A stretch of 64,000 nt of DNA from Streptomyces sp. NBC_01276 (GTDB taxonomy: Bacteria; Actinomycetota; Actinomycetes; Streptomycetales; Streptomycetaceae), in the NCBI RefSeq assembly GCF_041435355.1, contig NZ_CP108442.1, forward strand, positions 4,030,001 through 4,094,000. The letters are read 5' to 3'. The first letter of the stretch is position 1. Every line of letters begins with the position of its first letter. The translations under genes were made by a program, and so were the position numbers. The notes beneath the pieces are model-generated. The model did no database searches, had not been told where the DNA came from, and saw only the letters and a program-made list of their open reading frames with translations. Shown here one piece after another: positions 1-7,928 of this stretch.

Positions 1-1
1 G

Positions 2-661
2 CCGCCCGGGACGGGGAAGAGCACGTTCGCGCACGCGATCGCCAGCCGTCTGGGATGGCCGTTCCTCGAACTGTTCCCCGCCCGGCTGGCCGCCGAGTAC
101 GGGCTGGCCAGCGGGCTGAACCGGCGCTTCGACGAGATCGCCCGGCTCGACCACGTCCTGGTCTTCATCGACGAGGTAGAGGAGATCGCGGGGACCCGGA
201 GCGGTGCGGACGCGACCGCGGTCGGCGTCGTCAACGAACTGCTCAAGGCGATCGTCCGGTTCCGGGGCCAGGACGGGCGGCTGCTCGTCTGCGCCACGAA
301 CGACGTGACCACCCTCGACTCCGCGTTCCTGCGGCACGGCCGGTTCGACTACGTGCTGCCGATCGGCCCGCCCGACGACCGCGCGAGGACCGCCCTGTGG
401 GAGAGCTATCTGGCCCGGGCGGGCGCGCAGGCCGACAGCACGGCGCTGGCGTCCGCCAGCGAGGGGTTCACCCCCGCCGACATCGCCCATGTGGCGCGCA
501 CGGTCTCACAGGTCCAGTTCGAGCGCACCTTCGACACCGGGGCCCGGGCCCGCCCCACCACCGAGGACTACCTGCGCACGATCCGCGGGACCAGGCCGAC
601 GGTCAGCGCCGCCATGGCCCAGGAGTTCGCCCACCAGACCGAGGAGTTCGCCCGCGTCTAG
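2..661 (+). CDS. AAA+ ATPase, C-terminal part (5' end outside window)
   Basis: The reading frame is open from base 2 and ends with TAG at 661; about 219 residues are visible and the start codon lies upstream of the window. The first residues are a Walker A loop (PPGTGKST). A Walker B follows (HVLVFIDEVEE, about bases 149-181), then a sensor-1 Asn in CATNDVTTLD and arginines in AFLRHGRFDYVLPIGPP typical of classical AAA proteins. A small helical lid domain ends the protein (GFTPADIAHVAR). It should hydrolyse ATP to remodel a protein partner. The N-terminal domain that would name the partner is missing, so the specific role is unknown. Confidence 0.85.
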   Translation, partial: PPGTGKSTFAHAIASRLGWPFLELFPARLAAEYGLASGLNRRFDEIARLDHVLVFIDEVEEIAGTRSGADATAVGVVNELLKAIVRFRGQDGRLLVCATNDVTTLDSAFLRHGRFDYVLPIGPPDDRARTALWESYLARAGAQADSTALASASEGFTPADIAHVARTVSQVQFERTFDTGARARPTTEDYLRTIRGTRPTVSAAMAQEFAHQTEEFARV

Positions 662-673
662 ACCGCCCCTCAG

Positions 674-946
674 CTAGACCGCCCCTTCCTCCTCGGCTTC
701 CATGTGCCGGATTCCCACGTGGGTGAGGGTGACCATCGCGGGGGTGTTGCCCGGTTCCCAGTCGACGGTGATCAGACCTTCGCCCGCCAGGTAGGTGCAG
801 GCCGCCGCCAGGTCCTGTTCCGGTATGCGGAGGTCGCTCCGCAGCTGCGCTCCGGTGATGCCGAGGAGGCGGTTGCCCTCGACGGCTTCGTACAGGACCC
901 GGAGCACTTGTTCGCGGTAGGTCTTGCGTTCGCGCAGTGTGGCCAT
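674..946 (-). CDS. small winged-helix-like protein
   Basis: A 90-residue protein starting MATLRERKTYREQ. I chose the ATG at 946 because AAAGGA lies 7 nt upstream; a longer frame to 1003 has no such site and adds a basic, uninformative extension. The sequence reads as helix, helix, then ITGAQLRSDLRIPEQDLAAACTYL followed by LITVDW and MVTLTHVGIRHME. This is the pattern of a compact winged helix-turn-helix fold with a wing strand pair. It may bind DNA or serve as a protein-interaction domain. It is convergent with the AAA+ gene, with a 12-nt gap. I do not recognise a named family. Confidence 0.7.
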   Translation of the reverse strand: MATLRERKTYREQVLRVLYEAVEGNRLLGITGAQLRSDLRIPEQDLAAACTYLAGEGLITVDWEPGNTPAMVTLTHVGIRHMEAEEEGAV

Positions 947-1064
947 GACCGCGTCCTTTCGCGTGCGCCGGCGGTTGCCTGTGCCGTGGGGCCCGCCCGT
1001 CAACCCCGCCCGGAGGAAGGTCCGGAGGAAGGTCGTGCGAGGAGGGCGATGGTCTCCACGGAGC

Positions 1065-1637
1065 TCACCTCCAGCCGTTCGCGGACAGCGGGAGGGAGCT
1101 TCGTCCCATCGCGTCCCCGAACGGGGACATGCAGGCCCCGCCCTCGCCCTCCCAGGTGGCCTCCCGGCGGCCCGCGTCGCGGATGCCGCGTCCGATGACG
1201 GTTTCGTTGGCCATCAGCATGCCCGGGGTGAGGACGCTGCCCGGTATCGCCGCGGCGGCCATGAGACGGGCCGCGGCCGCGGGTGCGGTTTCGGGCGGGA
1301 TGACGAGGAGGTCCCAGCGCCCGACGGTGTAGGAGAGCAGGATCAGCTTGTCGGGGTCCTGTTCGGTGAACCAGCCCACGTGCAGCACTCGCCCGTCCAT
1401 GGGCACCGTGTGCGGTACGACGGGCCAGCGGGTGGGATTCACGGTGACGCGGGTGACGCGACCCCAGGATTCCTCCAGGGCGGCGGCAAGCGGGGGGAGC
1501 TCGGCTTCGAGGTCGCGGGAGTAAGGCCACCAGGCCCCGTCCAGCTGGCCGGCGAGCGTGGTCTTCGGGGTGAGGGACAAGCGGGCCGGGACTGCGGCGA
1601 GGTCGCGGGGCGCGGTCCGGTCGAGGGTCGTGGTCAT
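1065..1637 (-). CDS. DUF5994 family protein (paralogue A)
   Basis: A 190-residue cytoplasmic protein without signal peptide or membrane segments. The signature LDGAWWPYSRDLEAELP (near residues 32-48) and the later VGRWDLLVIPPETAPAAAARLM are typical of the actinobacterial DUF5994 family, whose function is unknown. A second, divergent family member starts at 1863, so the two genes share a 225-nt upstream region. The C-terminal 30 residues (after MLMANETVIGRG) are less conserved in feel and rich in Gly and Arg. No enzymatic motif is visible. Family assignment rests on remembered signature motifs. Confidence 0.8.
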   Translation of the reverse strand: MTTTLDRTAPRDLAAVPARLSLTPKTTLAGQLDGAWWPYSRDLEAELPPLAAALEESWGRVTRVTVNPTRWPVVPHTVPMDGRVLHVGWFTEQDPDKLILLSYTVGRWDLLVIPPETAPAAAARLMAAAAIPGSVLTPGMLMANETVIGRGIRDAGRREATWEGEGGACMSPFGDAMGRSSLPLSANGWR

Positions 1638-1763
1638 GATGCGGACCTGCCCCCGGACTGCCCGTCGGCAGCCCGGTCTTTAGGCGATCGCCGGAAACGA
1701 CACCCGCATGAAAGCCGGTGTGCGAGGTACTCCCGGTGTTTTCACCTTACGCCCGTTCGGCGG

Positions 1764-1787
1764 GTTTTGGCCGTTCTGAACAGGTAT
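1764..1787 (+). promoter_or_regulatory. possible stress-sigma (SigB-type) promoter
   Basis: GTTT at 1764-1767 and AGGTAT at 1782-1787 are separated by 14 nt, close to the Streptomyces SigB-class pattern GNNTN14-16GGGTAY. It points at the DUF5994 gene starting at 1863, 75 nt downstream. This is pattern matching only. Confidence 0.35.
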
Positions 1788-1862
1788 TTTCCGGTAGGCG
1801 GTGGAGTGGGCGGTGGGCGTAGTGTGAAAGGACCACAGGTCCCCGTAGACGGGTGAACCCAC

Positions 1863-2360
1863 ATGGCTGACTCAGACGGCCCCCCCACACCCCCGCTGCT
1901 CCTGCCGGATGCGATCCACCGTGCGATCCGGCCCGGCGCGGCCGTGCTCCGGCTGGAGACCACGCGGTCCCGGGAGGGGCTCCTCGACGGCGCCTGGTGG
2001 CCGCGCACCCGCGACATCGGAACCGAGCTGCCGGCGCTGATCAGAGTGCTGACCGGGCATCTCGGCCCGATCACCCGCGTGGGCGTGGACGCCTCCGCCT
2101 GGAACGGAGTCCCCACCCGCCTGGTCGTCGACGACCAGGTCGTGCACCTCGACTCCGACCCGGTCGGCGACGACACCGTCCTCGTCACCCGCGGCCACAA
2201 CGACCACTTCGCCCTGCTGGTGGTTCCCCCGGACACCACCGCCGACGCCGCCCGGGAAGCGATGGCCCGCGCCGTCCGCGCCGACAACATCACGCAGGCC
2301 GCCCAGCTCCTCGTCGCCACCACCGAGCCCGGGGACGGCGCCGCCGATACGGCAGGCTGA
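1863..2360 (+). CDS. DUF5994 family protein (paralogue B)
   Basis: A 165-residue soluble protein with the same core as the divergent neighbour: LLDGAWWPRTRDIGTELP near residue 40, then a beta-rich middle (VVDDQVVHLDSDPVG) and HFALLVVPPDTTADAAREAM. The spacing of motifs is the same in both proteins, so they are an ancient duplication of a single-domain protein of unknown function. The start at 1863 is the ATG that follows ACGGGTGAACCCAC; no strong ribosome binding site is visible. A GC-rich hairpin follows at 2424-2460. Confidence 0.8.
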   Translation: MADSDGPPTPPLLLPDAIHRAIRPGAAVLRLETTRSREGLLDGAWWPRTRDIGTELPALIRVLTGHLGPITRVGVDASAWNGVPTRLVVDDQVVHLDSDPVGDDTVLVTRGHNDHFALLVVPPDTTADAAREAMARAVRADNITQAAQLLVATTEPGDGAADTAG

Positions 2361-2423
2361 CCCGGAGCCCACGGCGGCCGAGCCGAGGGCGCGGCGCCGC
2401 CGTGGGGTCGGGCGGGATGCGAC

Positions 2424-2460
2424 GGGGCCCGGCCGGAGTGGTGCGTACCGGCCGGGCCCC
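2424..2460. terminator. hairpin between convergent genes
   Basis: A perfect 13-bp stem (GGGGCCCGGCCGG and its complement) with an 11-nt loop lies between the stop at 2360 and the convergent gene ending at 2479. It can serve both directions. There is no T-tract, as is common in Streptomyces. Confidence 0.7.
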
Positions 2461-2478
2461 GGGCCTGCGGTGCGCCGG

Positions 2479-2685
2479 TCAGAGCCCCTCGTCGTGCAGG
2501 TCCTCTTCGCGCAGCAGGTCGTCCTCGCGGCGGCGCGAGCCCTTCTTCTGACCGGGCGTCCCTTCCTGTTCACGGGACTGCCTGCCCGGCCGGGGCTGCG
2601 CGGGGTCTCCGGGGCGATGGTGCTCCTGAGCCTCGCGGCCCGTGCTCTTGCCCGGCTCCTGACGCTTGTCCTGCGTACCGTCCAT
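2479..2685 (-). CDS. small hydrophilic protein, unknown
   Basis: A 68-residue, very polar protein rich in Gln, Glu, Arg, Gly and Pro with no hydrophobic core, so probably disordered. The start at 2685 has AGAGGAG placed 7 nt upstream, which is the main reason to believe it. It ends with an acidic cluster (REEDLHDEGL). Short disordered proteins of this composition are common in Streptomyces and often stress-related, but nothing here shows a function. Confidence 0.55.
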   Translation of the reverse strand: MDGTQDKRQEPGKSTGREAQEHHRPGDPAQPRPGRQSREQEGTPGQKKGSRRREDDLLREEDLHDEGL

Positions 2686-3045
2686 GACGGCGCTCCTCTA
2701 GATGCGTGGGGGTACGGACTCCTCTCGGATCACGCTGCCACGCACGCCGAAGGTCCGCATGACGGCGACCGCGGAGCGAGGCACTTCACGGCTGCCTCCG
2801 GAGCCTGGCATATTGCGCAGAAATCCGTACCGGCTTGTGATTCGGGCGGGAATTCTCTGCGCAATCCGTAATTCACGCGGATGGGGCGCCGATGTGAGGA
2901 TATTTCGATTCTTGTTATGTGAACCGGAAAATGTGGACGGTTCGGTTGTCGCCGTTCACGACACGGCACAAAAGCGGATCGAGCCGACCGTGCCGTGGCA
3001 ATCTGCTCGCCTGTGCAAGGTTTTCCGAGCGGAGGTGCGCGTCCT
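2686..3045. promoter_or_regulatory. 360-nt divergent intergenic region with inverted repeat
   Basis: This gap separates the small protein (leftward) from the XRE regulator (rightward). It is clearly more AT-rich than its surroundings, especially about 2890-2945. It holds a perfect 10-bp inverted pair, ATTGCGCAGA at 2812-2821 and TCTGCGCAAT at 2856-2865, separated by 34 nt. No open frame in it looks coding. Confidence 0.5.
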
Positions 3046-3909
3046 GTGAGTGGCGCTGTCAATCCCACCGTCAGCAGGCGCCGACTGGGGTCGGAGCTAC
3101 GTCGGCTCCGGGAGATCAGCGGTATGACGACACAGCAGGTGGCGGAACACCTGCTGATCTCCCAGCCCAAGATCAGCCTGCTGGAGAACGGCCGCCGCCT
3201 CGCCAAGCCACGCGATGTGCGCGATCTCTGCGGGTTGTACGGAGTTCAGGATCAGCGGCGCGTCGACCACCTGATGCAGCTGTCCCGGGAGTCGGGTCAG
3301 CAGGGCTGGTGGAACTCCTACGGCGACATCCCGTACGGCCCCTACATCGGCCTGGAGGCCGAGGCGGCCTCGATCCGGCTCTACGAGCCGTTGGTGATCC
3401 CCGGCCTGCTGCAGACTCCCGCCTATGCCCGGGCGGTCATCGCAGGAACGATCCCTCATGTCACGGCCGAACAGGCCGGCGCACGCCTCCAGGTGCGGCT
3501 GCGGCGCCAGGACCGGCTGGGGGCCCCGCGCGACCCGCTGCGTCTATGGGTCGTGCTGGACGAATCGGCGCTGCGGCGCGTCGTGGGCAGCCGCGAGGTC
3601 ATGCGCAAGCAGCTGGACCGTCTGACCCGTCTCGGTGCCCAGCCGCACATCACCGTGCAGGTTCTCCCCCATGGTGCGGGCGCGCACCCGGGTGTCTCGG
3701 GACAGTTCTCGCTGCTGGAGTTCGCCGACGCCGCCGATATGAGCGTGGTGTATCTGGAAAGGTTCACCAGCGACGTTTATCTGGAGAAACGTTCCGATGT
3801 TCGGCTCTACCGCGATATGTATGCGCACTTGCAGGCCCGGGCGCTGAGCCCGGACAGCACCCGGCATCTCATCGACGAAGCCATCAAGTCCTACACCGGC
3901 GCGGAATGA
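3046..3909 (+). CDS. XRE-family regulator with DUF5753 domain
   Basis: A 287-residue regulator starting at GTG 3046, chosen because GGAGGT sits 9 nt upstream; an ATG at 2995 lacks such a site. Residues about 10-65 form an N-terminal helix-turn-helix (GSELRRLREISGMTTQQVAE, then SQPKISLLENGRR). The rest is the DUF5753 domain (YEPLVIPGLLQTPAYARAVI ... VVLDESALRRVVG ... VYLERFTSDVYLEK). Proteins of this type usually act with a small DUF397 partner encoded next door. None is visible within the 275 nt downstream, so this copy looks orphaned. Confidence 0.9.
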   Translation: MSGAVNPTVSRRRLGSELRRLREISGMTTQQVAEHLLISQPKISLLENGRRLAKPRDVRDLCGLYGVQDQRRVDHLMQLSRESGQQGWWNSYGDIPYGPYIGLEAEAASIRLYEPLVIPGLLQTPAYARAVIAGTIPHVTAEQAGARLQVRLRRQDRLGAPRDPLRLWVVLDESALRRVVGSREVMRKQLDRLTRLGAQPHITVQVLPHGAGAHPGVSGQFSLLEFADAADMSVVYLERFTSDVYLEKRSDVRLYRDMYAHLQARALSPDSTRHLIDEAIKSYTGAE

Positions 3910-3987
3910 CCCGCCCTTCGCCGACCGGGACCATGACATCGCCGGCCGGCGCGTCCGTGAATCCGAATCGATCACTCGCGAGCACCA

Positions 3988-4020
3988 CTGAGCCCCTGGA
4001 CGATGTGCCCAGGGGCTCAG
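3988..4020 (+). terminator. terminator hairpin after XRE regulator
   Basis: A perfect 12-bp stem (CTGAGCCCCTGG with complement at 4009-4020) around a 9-nt loop lies 79 nt after the stop. The gene to the right is convergent, so the hairpin may act on both transcripts. Confidence 0.75.
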
Positions 4021-4184
4021 CCGCCGAACGGCGGACGTGACGTCCTACGCGCTTGATCGAGCTCCAGCCCCTGCCGCCGATGCGTACGCAGCCATCGGCG
4101 ACGGGAGGGCGAAGCGTTCGAGGATCGGGCCGAGTGCCCGACACCGATGGGTCAGGGGCGTGAGGCGGTCACGCCTGCGATGGG

Positions 4185-6077
4185 CTACTCCTGTCGCGTT
4201 GTCGTACCTCGCCGCATCCTCCTCCTGGTGAAGACGACCGAGCCTCCGACGAATGCCAGCGCTGCCGCGGAGGCGGCCGTGATGCCGGTCCCGCTGCTTG
4301 ATCCGGCCCCCGCCGGCTGCTGGCTGGTGGCGGCGCTCACGTGGGCGAAGTTGACGCTCTTGGCCGCGTGGCCGGGACCAGCGTGGCCGGGAGCCTCGGC
4401 TTGGCCGTTCGGAAGGAAGTTGGCCCACGGCGGCTTGCCCTCGTCGTGGTCACCCTGACCGTTGTCGCCCTCGCCCTCGTCCTGGTCGTGGTCGTGGTCG
4501 CCGTGCTCGTCCTTGCCGTGCTCGTCCTTGTCGTGGTCGTGGTTGCCGTGTTCGTCCTTGTCGTGGCCATGGTGCCCCTTCTCGCCCTTGTCTCCGCGAG
4601 GCCCCTTGGGTCCTGCGGGTCCGGTGGGTCCGACAGGTCCTGTGGGTCCTGCGGGTCCGGTCGGGCCGGGGGCGCCGGGCGCGCCGGGGCTGCCGGTCGG
4701 GCCGGGGGCGCCGGGGCTGCCGGGGGCACCAGGTGCGCCGGGGGCGCCGGGCGCGCCGGGGCTGCCGGTCGGGCCAGGAGCGCCGGGGCTGCCGGGGGCA
4801 CCAGGTGCGCCGGGGGCACCGGGCGCGCCGGGGCTGCCGGTCGGGCCAGGAGCGCCGGTCGGGCCGGGAGCGCCGGGAGCGCCAGGGGCTCCGGGGGCAC
4901 CAGGGGCGCCGTCGGGACCAGGGGCACCAGGGGCGCCGGGGCTGCCGGTCGGGCCAGGAGCGCCGGTCGGGCCGGGAGCGCCGGGAGCGCCAGGGGCTCC
5001 GGGGGCACCAGGGGCGCCGTCGGGACCAGGGGCACCAGGGGCGCCGGGTGCCCCGGGGTTACCAGGTGCGCCGGGTGCGCCAGGGGCGCCGGGGTTACCG
5101 GGAGCGCCGGGTGCGCCAGGTGCGCCGGGTGCGCCGGGTGCGCCAGGTGCGCCGGGGGCGCCGGGGCTGCCGGTCGGGCCCGGGGCACCGGTCGGGCCGG
5201 GGCTGCCGGTCGGGCCGGGGGCACCGGTCGGGCCGGGGCTGCCGGTCGGGCCGGGGCTGCCGGTCGGTCCGGGAGGTCCACTGGGTCCGGGAGGTCCGCT
5301 CGGTCCGGGCGGACCAACGGCGCAGTCCGGCCTCGTAATGGTGTTGTTGTCCATCGTGACCGCGCCATTGCGCGCCAGGGCACGGCCCTGGATCACGGCG
5401 CTGTTGTTCAGCGTGATGGACTGCAGGGCCAGGATGTTGCCCTTGAACTGGGTGGTCGTGTCGATGGTGGCGGAGCTGCCCACCTGCCAGAACACGTTGC
5501 AGGCACTTGCTCCGTTGATGAAGGCCACGACACTCGCCGGAGCCGTGGTCAGGGTCGAGGGGATCCGGAAGATGAAGACGGAGTTGGGATCGTTCTGGCC
5601 GTCGAGTGTGACCGTCCCGGTGAGTTGCACGAACGACGGGGCGGTGTAGACGCCGGGCGCCAGCGTCAGTCCGCCGATCTCGGCCGCAGCGAGCACGGTC
5701 CCGGGTCCCCGTCCTGCCGCGTCGTCGTAGGCGACGACGAGGTCGGACTTCGCCTGACCGGCAGCGGCGTTGGGGAACACGCGCTGCACCCCGTTGACGA
5801 TGCCGGGCGGGAAGCCGGTCACCGATGTGCCCGGATAGAGCCCCAGGTCGCCGTTGATGATGGTGGGGTTCGTGTTGGTGATCGTCGAACCGGCCAGAAC
5901 CGCGTAACTGGTGGCGGTCCCCAGCCCCACGGTGGATTCCGCGGCGTGAGCGAGGTTCGGGACCAGGGCGGCCGACGCCAGGAGCGCTGCGGGGAGCAGG
6001 GCGAAGGCTCCCCGTTTGAGCAGACTGCGTTGAGGGCTTGCGTCGGGTGGAGCCGACCGGATGACATCCAATGCCAT
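4185..6077 (-). CDS. secreted ice-binding-like (DUF3494) / collagen-repeat surface protein
   Basis: A 630-residue protein. The start is ATG 6077, with AAAGG upstream; longer frames add a charged leader that would spoil the signal peptide. Layout: signal peptide (hydrophobic core [15 protein letters not shown], cleavage near AHA-AE, residue 45); DUF3494 beta-helix domain, residues about 50-250 ([63 protein letters not shown]); about 82 unbroken GXY triplets, residues about 255-501 (GAPGAPG, GPTGSPG, GPDG, ending [13 protein letters not shown]); a His/Asp/Glu-rich linker ([11 protein letters not shown] type); and a C-terminal hydrophobic segment followed by RRRMRRG. It is expected to be exported and held at the membrane or wall. 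No LPXTG or LAXTG box is visible before the C-terminal helix. Confidence 0.9.
   Translation of the reverse strand: MALDVIRSAPPDASPQRSLLKRGAFALLPAALLASAALVPNLAHAAESTVGLGTATSYAVLAGSTITNTNPTIINGDLGLYPGTSVTGFPPGIVNGVQRVFPNAAAGQAKSDLVVAYDDAAGRGPGTVLAAAEIGGLTLAPGVYTAPSFVQLTGTVTLDGQNDPNSVFIFRIPSTLTTAPASVVAFINGASACNVFWQVGSSATIDTTTQFKGNILALQSITLNNSAVIQGRALARNGAVTMDNNTITRPDCAVGPPGPSGPPGPSGPPGPTGSPGPTGSPGPTGAPGPTGSPGPTGAPGPTGSPGAPGAPGAPGAPGAPGAPGAPGNPGAPGAPGAPGNPGAPGAPGAPGPDGAPGAPGAPGAPGAPGPTGAPGPTGSPGAPGAPGPDGAPGAPGAPGAPGAPGPTGAPGPTGSPGAPGAPGAPGAPGSPGAPGPTGSPGAPGAPGAPGAPGSPGAPGPTGSPGAPGAPGPTGPAGPTGPVGPTGPAGPKGPRGDKGEKGHHGHDKDEHGNHDHDKDEHGKDEHGDHDHDQDEGEGDNGQGDHDEGKPPWANFLPNGQAEAPGHAGPGHAAKSVNFAHVSAATSQQPAGAGSSSGTGITAASAAALAFVGGSVVFTRRRMRRGTTTRQE
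4575..5315 (-). repeat. collagen-type GXY coding repeat
   Basis: About 741 bp encode an uninterrupted (Gly-X-Y)n run of roughly 82 triplets, dominated by GAPG, GPTG and GSPG units. The DNA contains longer internal duplications: a block encoding [19 protein letters not shown] occurs twice, and so does one encoding [18 protein letters not shown]. The tract should be prone to slippage and recombination, so length may differ between strains or assemblies. Confidence 0.9.
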
Positions 6078-6440
6078 AGCAGGACCTTTCTTGTTGCTTC
6101 GATCCTCAGTACTCCCCGAGGAGGATTCCGAGCGCCCGCGACGGTGACTGCTCAGGGCCGCAAGCTCCCTGCCTGCGTCGGCGCGCAGGCTCACCCCGAG
6201 CGGGGGACGGCAGAGCGACTCCCTGTCAGAGGCAGTGATGCGCCGTCACCCGGCAGTATTGACGCATATTTCACAGCAATAGACGCCAAATCGTAAAAAA
6301 GGGTCTGCAAGAGTGACGGAACGTCAGGAAGGCGAAGGTGTCGCACGTCCGTGCGGATCTGTTGCGTGGTCTTGGCCCGTGCTGGCGCCAGATGTGGCCG
6401 CAGGCCGACTCGTGAGGGGTGGAGAGGTCCAGGCAACACA

Positions 6441-6469
6441 AAAGCCCCGGGTCGTTGACCTGGGGCTTT
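6441..6469. terminator. hairpin copied with att scar 1
   Basis: AAAGCCCCGGGTC and GACCTGGGGCTTT pair with one mismatch around a 3-nt loop. It sits 8 nt from the partial tRNA copy, in the same relation as the hairpin beside the intact tRNA-Gly gene (10937-10969). It therefore looks like a duplicated tRNA terminator. Confidence 0.7.
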
Positions 6470-6477
6470 GCAGTGGA

Positions 6478-6517
6478 GCGGATGACGGGAATCGAACCCG
6501 CGCCATAAGCTTGGGAA
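6478..6517 (-). mobile_element. attachment-site-like copy of tRNA-Gly 3' half (scar 1)
   Basis: These 40 bases match bases 10976-11015 of the intact tRNA-Gly(CCC) gene with one difference. They run from the 3' acceptor strand through the T arm to the anticodon loop. The 5' half of a tRNA is absent, so this is not a functional tRNA. It is followed by an arm-like segment at 6606-6647 that also recurs beside scar 2. The structure is what integration of an element into the tRNA 3' end leaves behind. Confidence 0.8.
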
Positions 6518-6664
6518 TCTATGGCGCGGAACCTGTTCGTATGGCTCCTGACCTGCGGGAATCGACCCTTCGAAGCGCATTCTGGGGCCTCTTTGCGCTC
6601 CGGTTCTGACCGCTGTTGACCGTCCCTCAGGGCACGGTTGGGGCACGTCCCTCATGGCGGTGCC

Positions 6665-7204
6665 TCACGGAGGCGCAAGGGCGCGGATCGACTGCGGGTT
6701 TCCGCCGCCGGCAGGGCCGCCGGCGCCTGGAATTGCTCCCGCAATCGGTTTCAGAGAGAGGGTGATGAGCAGAGCGAACGCAATGAGGGCGGTGAGCGTG
6801 CGCAGGTCGTTGAAGAGTTCCCAGCGCCGCAGGATCTCCGCGTGATCGACCGGTGCCGAGGTGAGCGCCCATTCCTTGATCCGGCCGTTGATCGGCACAT
6901 TGCCGAGCCGGGTTATCAGGAACGAAGCGAGGGTCAGCAGACCTGCCGTACCCGAGATCAGCCGGGCGCGGCCGCGTGTCAGGGTCGCGAGAGCGAGGGA
7001 GCTCAGTGTCGACGCGGCCATCGCGGCCTGCATGGTGATGCCGTTCATCTTCATCAGCTCGGCGTGGAACGACAGCCGCATGTCGAGCGGTACTGCGTTG
7101 AAGGTGGGGACGAGGTTGGCCGCGCCGTAGCCGAATGCGCCGGCGAGCAGCCCGGTGGCGAGCACGGCGAGCCCCTGGAGGAGTCGGATGCGCATGTCCG
7201 TCAC
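6665..7204 (-). CDS. DUF1772 (anthrone oxygenase-like) membrane protein
   Basis: A 179-residue protein with four likely membrane helices: LLQGLAVLATGLLAGAFGYG near the N-terminus, MAASTLSSLALATL, ISGTAGLLTLASFLITRLG, and LRTLTALIAFALLITLSL. Length and the motif VPINGRIKEW match the DUF1772 / anthrone-oxygenase-like family, whose bacterial members are mostly uncharacterised. The GTG start at 7204 forms a GTGA overlap with the stop of the upstream MDMPI gene, so the two are translationally coupled. A nearby ATG at 7195 is the alternative start. It lies inside the tRNA-bounded accessory block. Confidence 0.75.
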   Translation of the reverse strand: MTDMRIRLLQGLAVLATGLLAGAFGYGAANLVPTFNAVPLDMRLSFHAELMKMNGITMQAAMAASTLSSLALATLTRGRARLISGTAGLLTLASFLITRLGNVPINGRIKEWALTSAPVDHAEILRRWELFNDLRTLTALIAFALLITLSLKPIAGAIPGAGGPAGGGNPQSIRALAPP

Positions 7205-7857
7205 GCCACCCGCGCGGCGACGAAGCGGTCACGCGGTTCGCCGCGGAGGTGCCCCGGCGGGAGCCGTCGGCCGTAGGCGAGCAGGAGGAGATCCTGTGCG
7301 GCACCGGAAAGTGGCGTTCCAGTACCGAAGGACCAGTCGAGGTCGTCGGCGCGGAGTTCGATGCCGCCCAGGTCGGCTCCGAAGAACGTGAGGGTCCTGG
7401 CGTCGACGCACTCCAGGAGGATGCGTACGCGGTCCTCGGGAACCCGGCGGTCGAGGCCCAGCGCGACCGTAATGTCCAGGCCGTGGACCACGTCATGGCC
7501 CAAGGCCGCCTCGATCCCGCCGACCGGCGGCTTCCAGGGGTGATCCGCGTTGTCGCCGAGGAATGCGGCGAGCTCGCGTGTCGAATGGGCGGCCGCGTCC
7601 TTGTGGGCACAGAGGTCGGTCATCCGGTGGAGGCTGCCTCGCGCCCTGATCAGTTCCCGCGCCATCTTGGGGAGCGAGTACCGGAACCCCATCGTCATGT
7701 GGGCCGCGACCTCCCGTACCCGCCAACCCCCGCACAGGCTCGGAGCGTCCCACTCCTCGGCCGACAAGCCGTCGAGCACGGCCGCCAGCTCTCGGCGTTC
7801 GGCTGCGATCGCGGCTTTGATGTCTGCCGCTGGTCTCCGGTGCGTCTTGTTCCCCAT
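7201..7857 (-). CDS. MDMPI-fold (mycothiol-dependent isomerase-like, TIGR03083 type) protein
   Basis: A 218-residue protein from ATG 7857. The N-terminal four-helix bundle has the family signature: LAAVLDGLSAEEWDAPSLC then GWRVREVAAHMTMGF, with a metal-ligand-like His in AAHM and a second in GHDVVHGLD. Founding members are mycothiol-dependent maleylpyruvate isomerases; most relatives act on unknown substrates or as thiol transferases. The frame extends to 7911, but that start would leave little room for the promoter of the divergent LysR gene at 7929. The purine tract near 7857 (GAGGTC) is unusually close, so the start is not certain. It overlaps the DUF1772 gene by 4 nt. Confidence 0.75.
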   Translation of the reverse strand: MGNKTHRRPAADIKAAIAAERRELAAVLDGLSAEEWDAPSLCGGWRVREVAAHMTMGFRYSLPKMARELIRARGSLHRMTDLCAHKDAAAHSTRELAAFLGDNADHPWKPPVGGIEAALGHDVVHGLDITVALGLDRRVPEDRVRILLECVDARTLTFFGADLGGIELRADDLDWSFGTGTPLSGAAQDLLLLAYGRRLPPGHLRGEPRDRFVAARVA

Positions 7858-7928
7858 GACCTCAAGGCTCTCGGCAGCCCCGTCATAAGTCCAAGAGTTT
7901 GCATGTCTCACAACTAGAATGATGAGTT

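Larger units (their letters stand above)
6078..6664. other. 587-nt gap: promoter region plus tRNA-derived att scar
   Basis: The right side of the collagen-protein gene holds an AT-rich patch (about 6255-6305), a likely promoter zone for the leftward gene. From 6441 onward the gap is a partial tRNA-Gly copy with its flanking hairpin and arm-like repeats (see separate entries). I see no credible coding frame here. Confidence 0.6.

Noticed and set aside
4185..4260. sortase signal at the C-terminus of the collagen-repeat protein
   Set aside because: There is a hydrophobic segment and basic tail, but no LPXTG or LAXTG box before it.
4341..6296. 651-codon open frame on the plus strand opposite the collagen-repeat gene
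   Set aside because: It is a shadow of the GC-rich repeat on the other strand; composition is Gly/Arg/Ala noise and no start site is convincing.
6478..6517. tRNA gene at scar 1 or scar 2
   Set aside because: Only the 3' half is present; no D arm or 5' acceptor strand can be formed.
7858..7928. T-N11-A LysR binding site in the LysR/MDMPI gap
   Set aside because: Several weak T-N11-A matches exist, but none has clear dyad symmetry.
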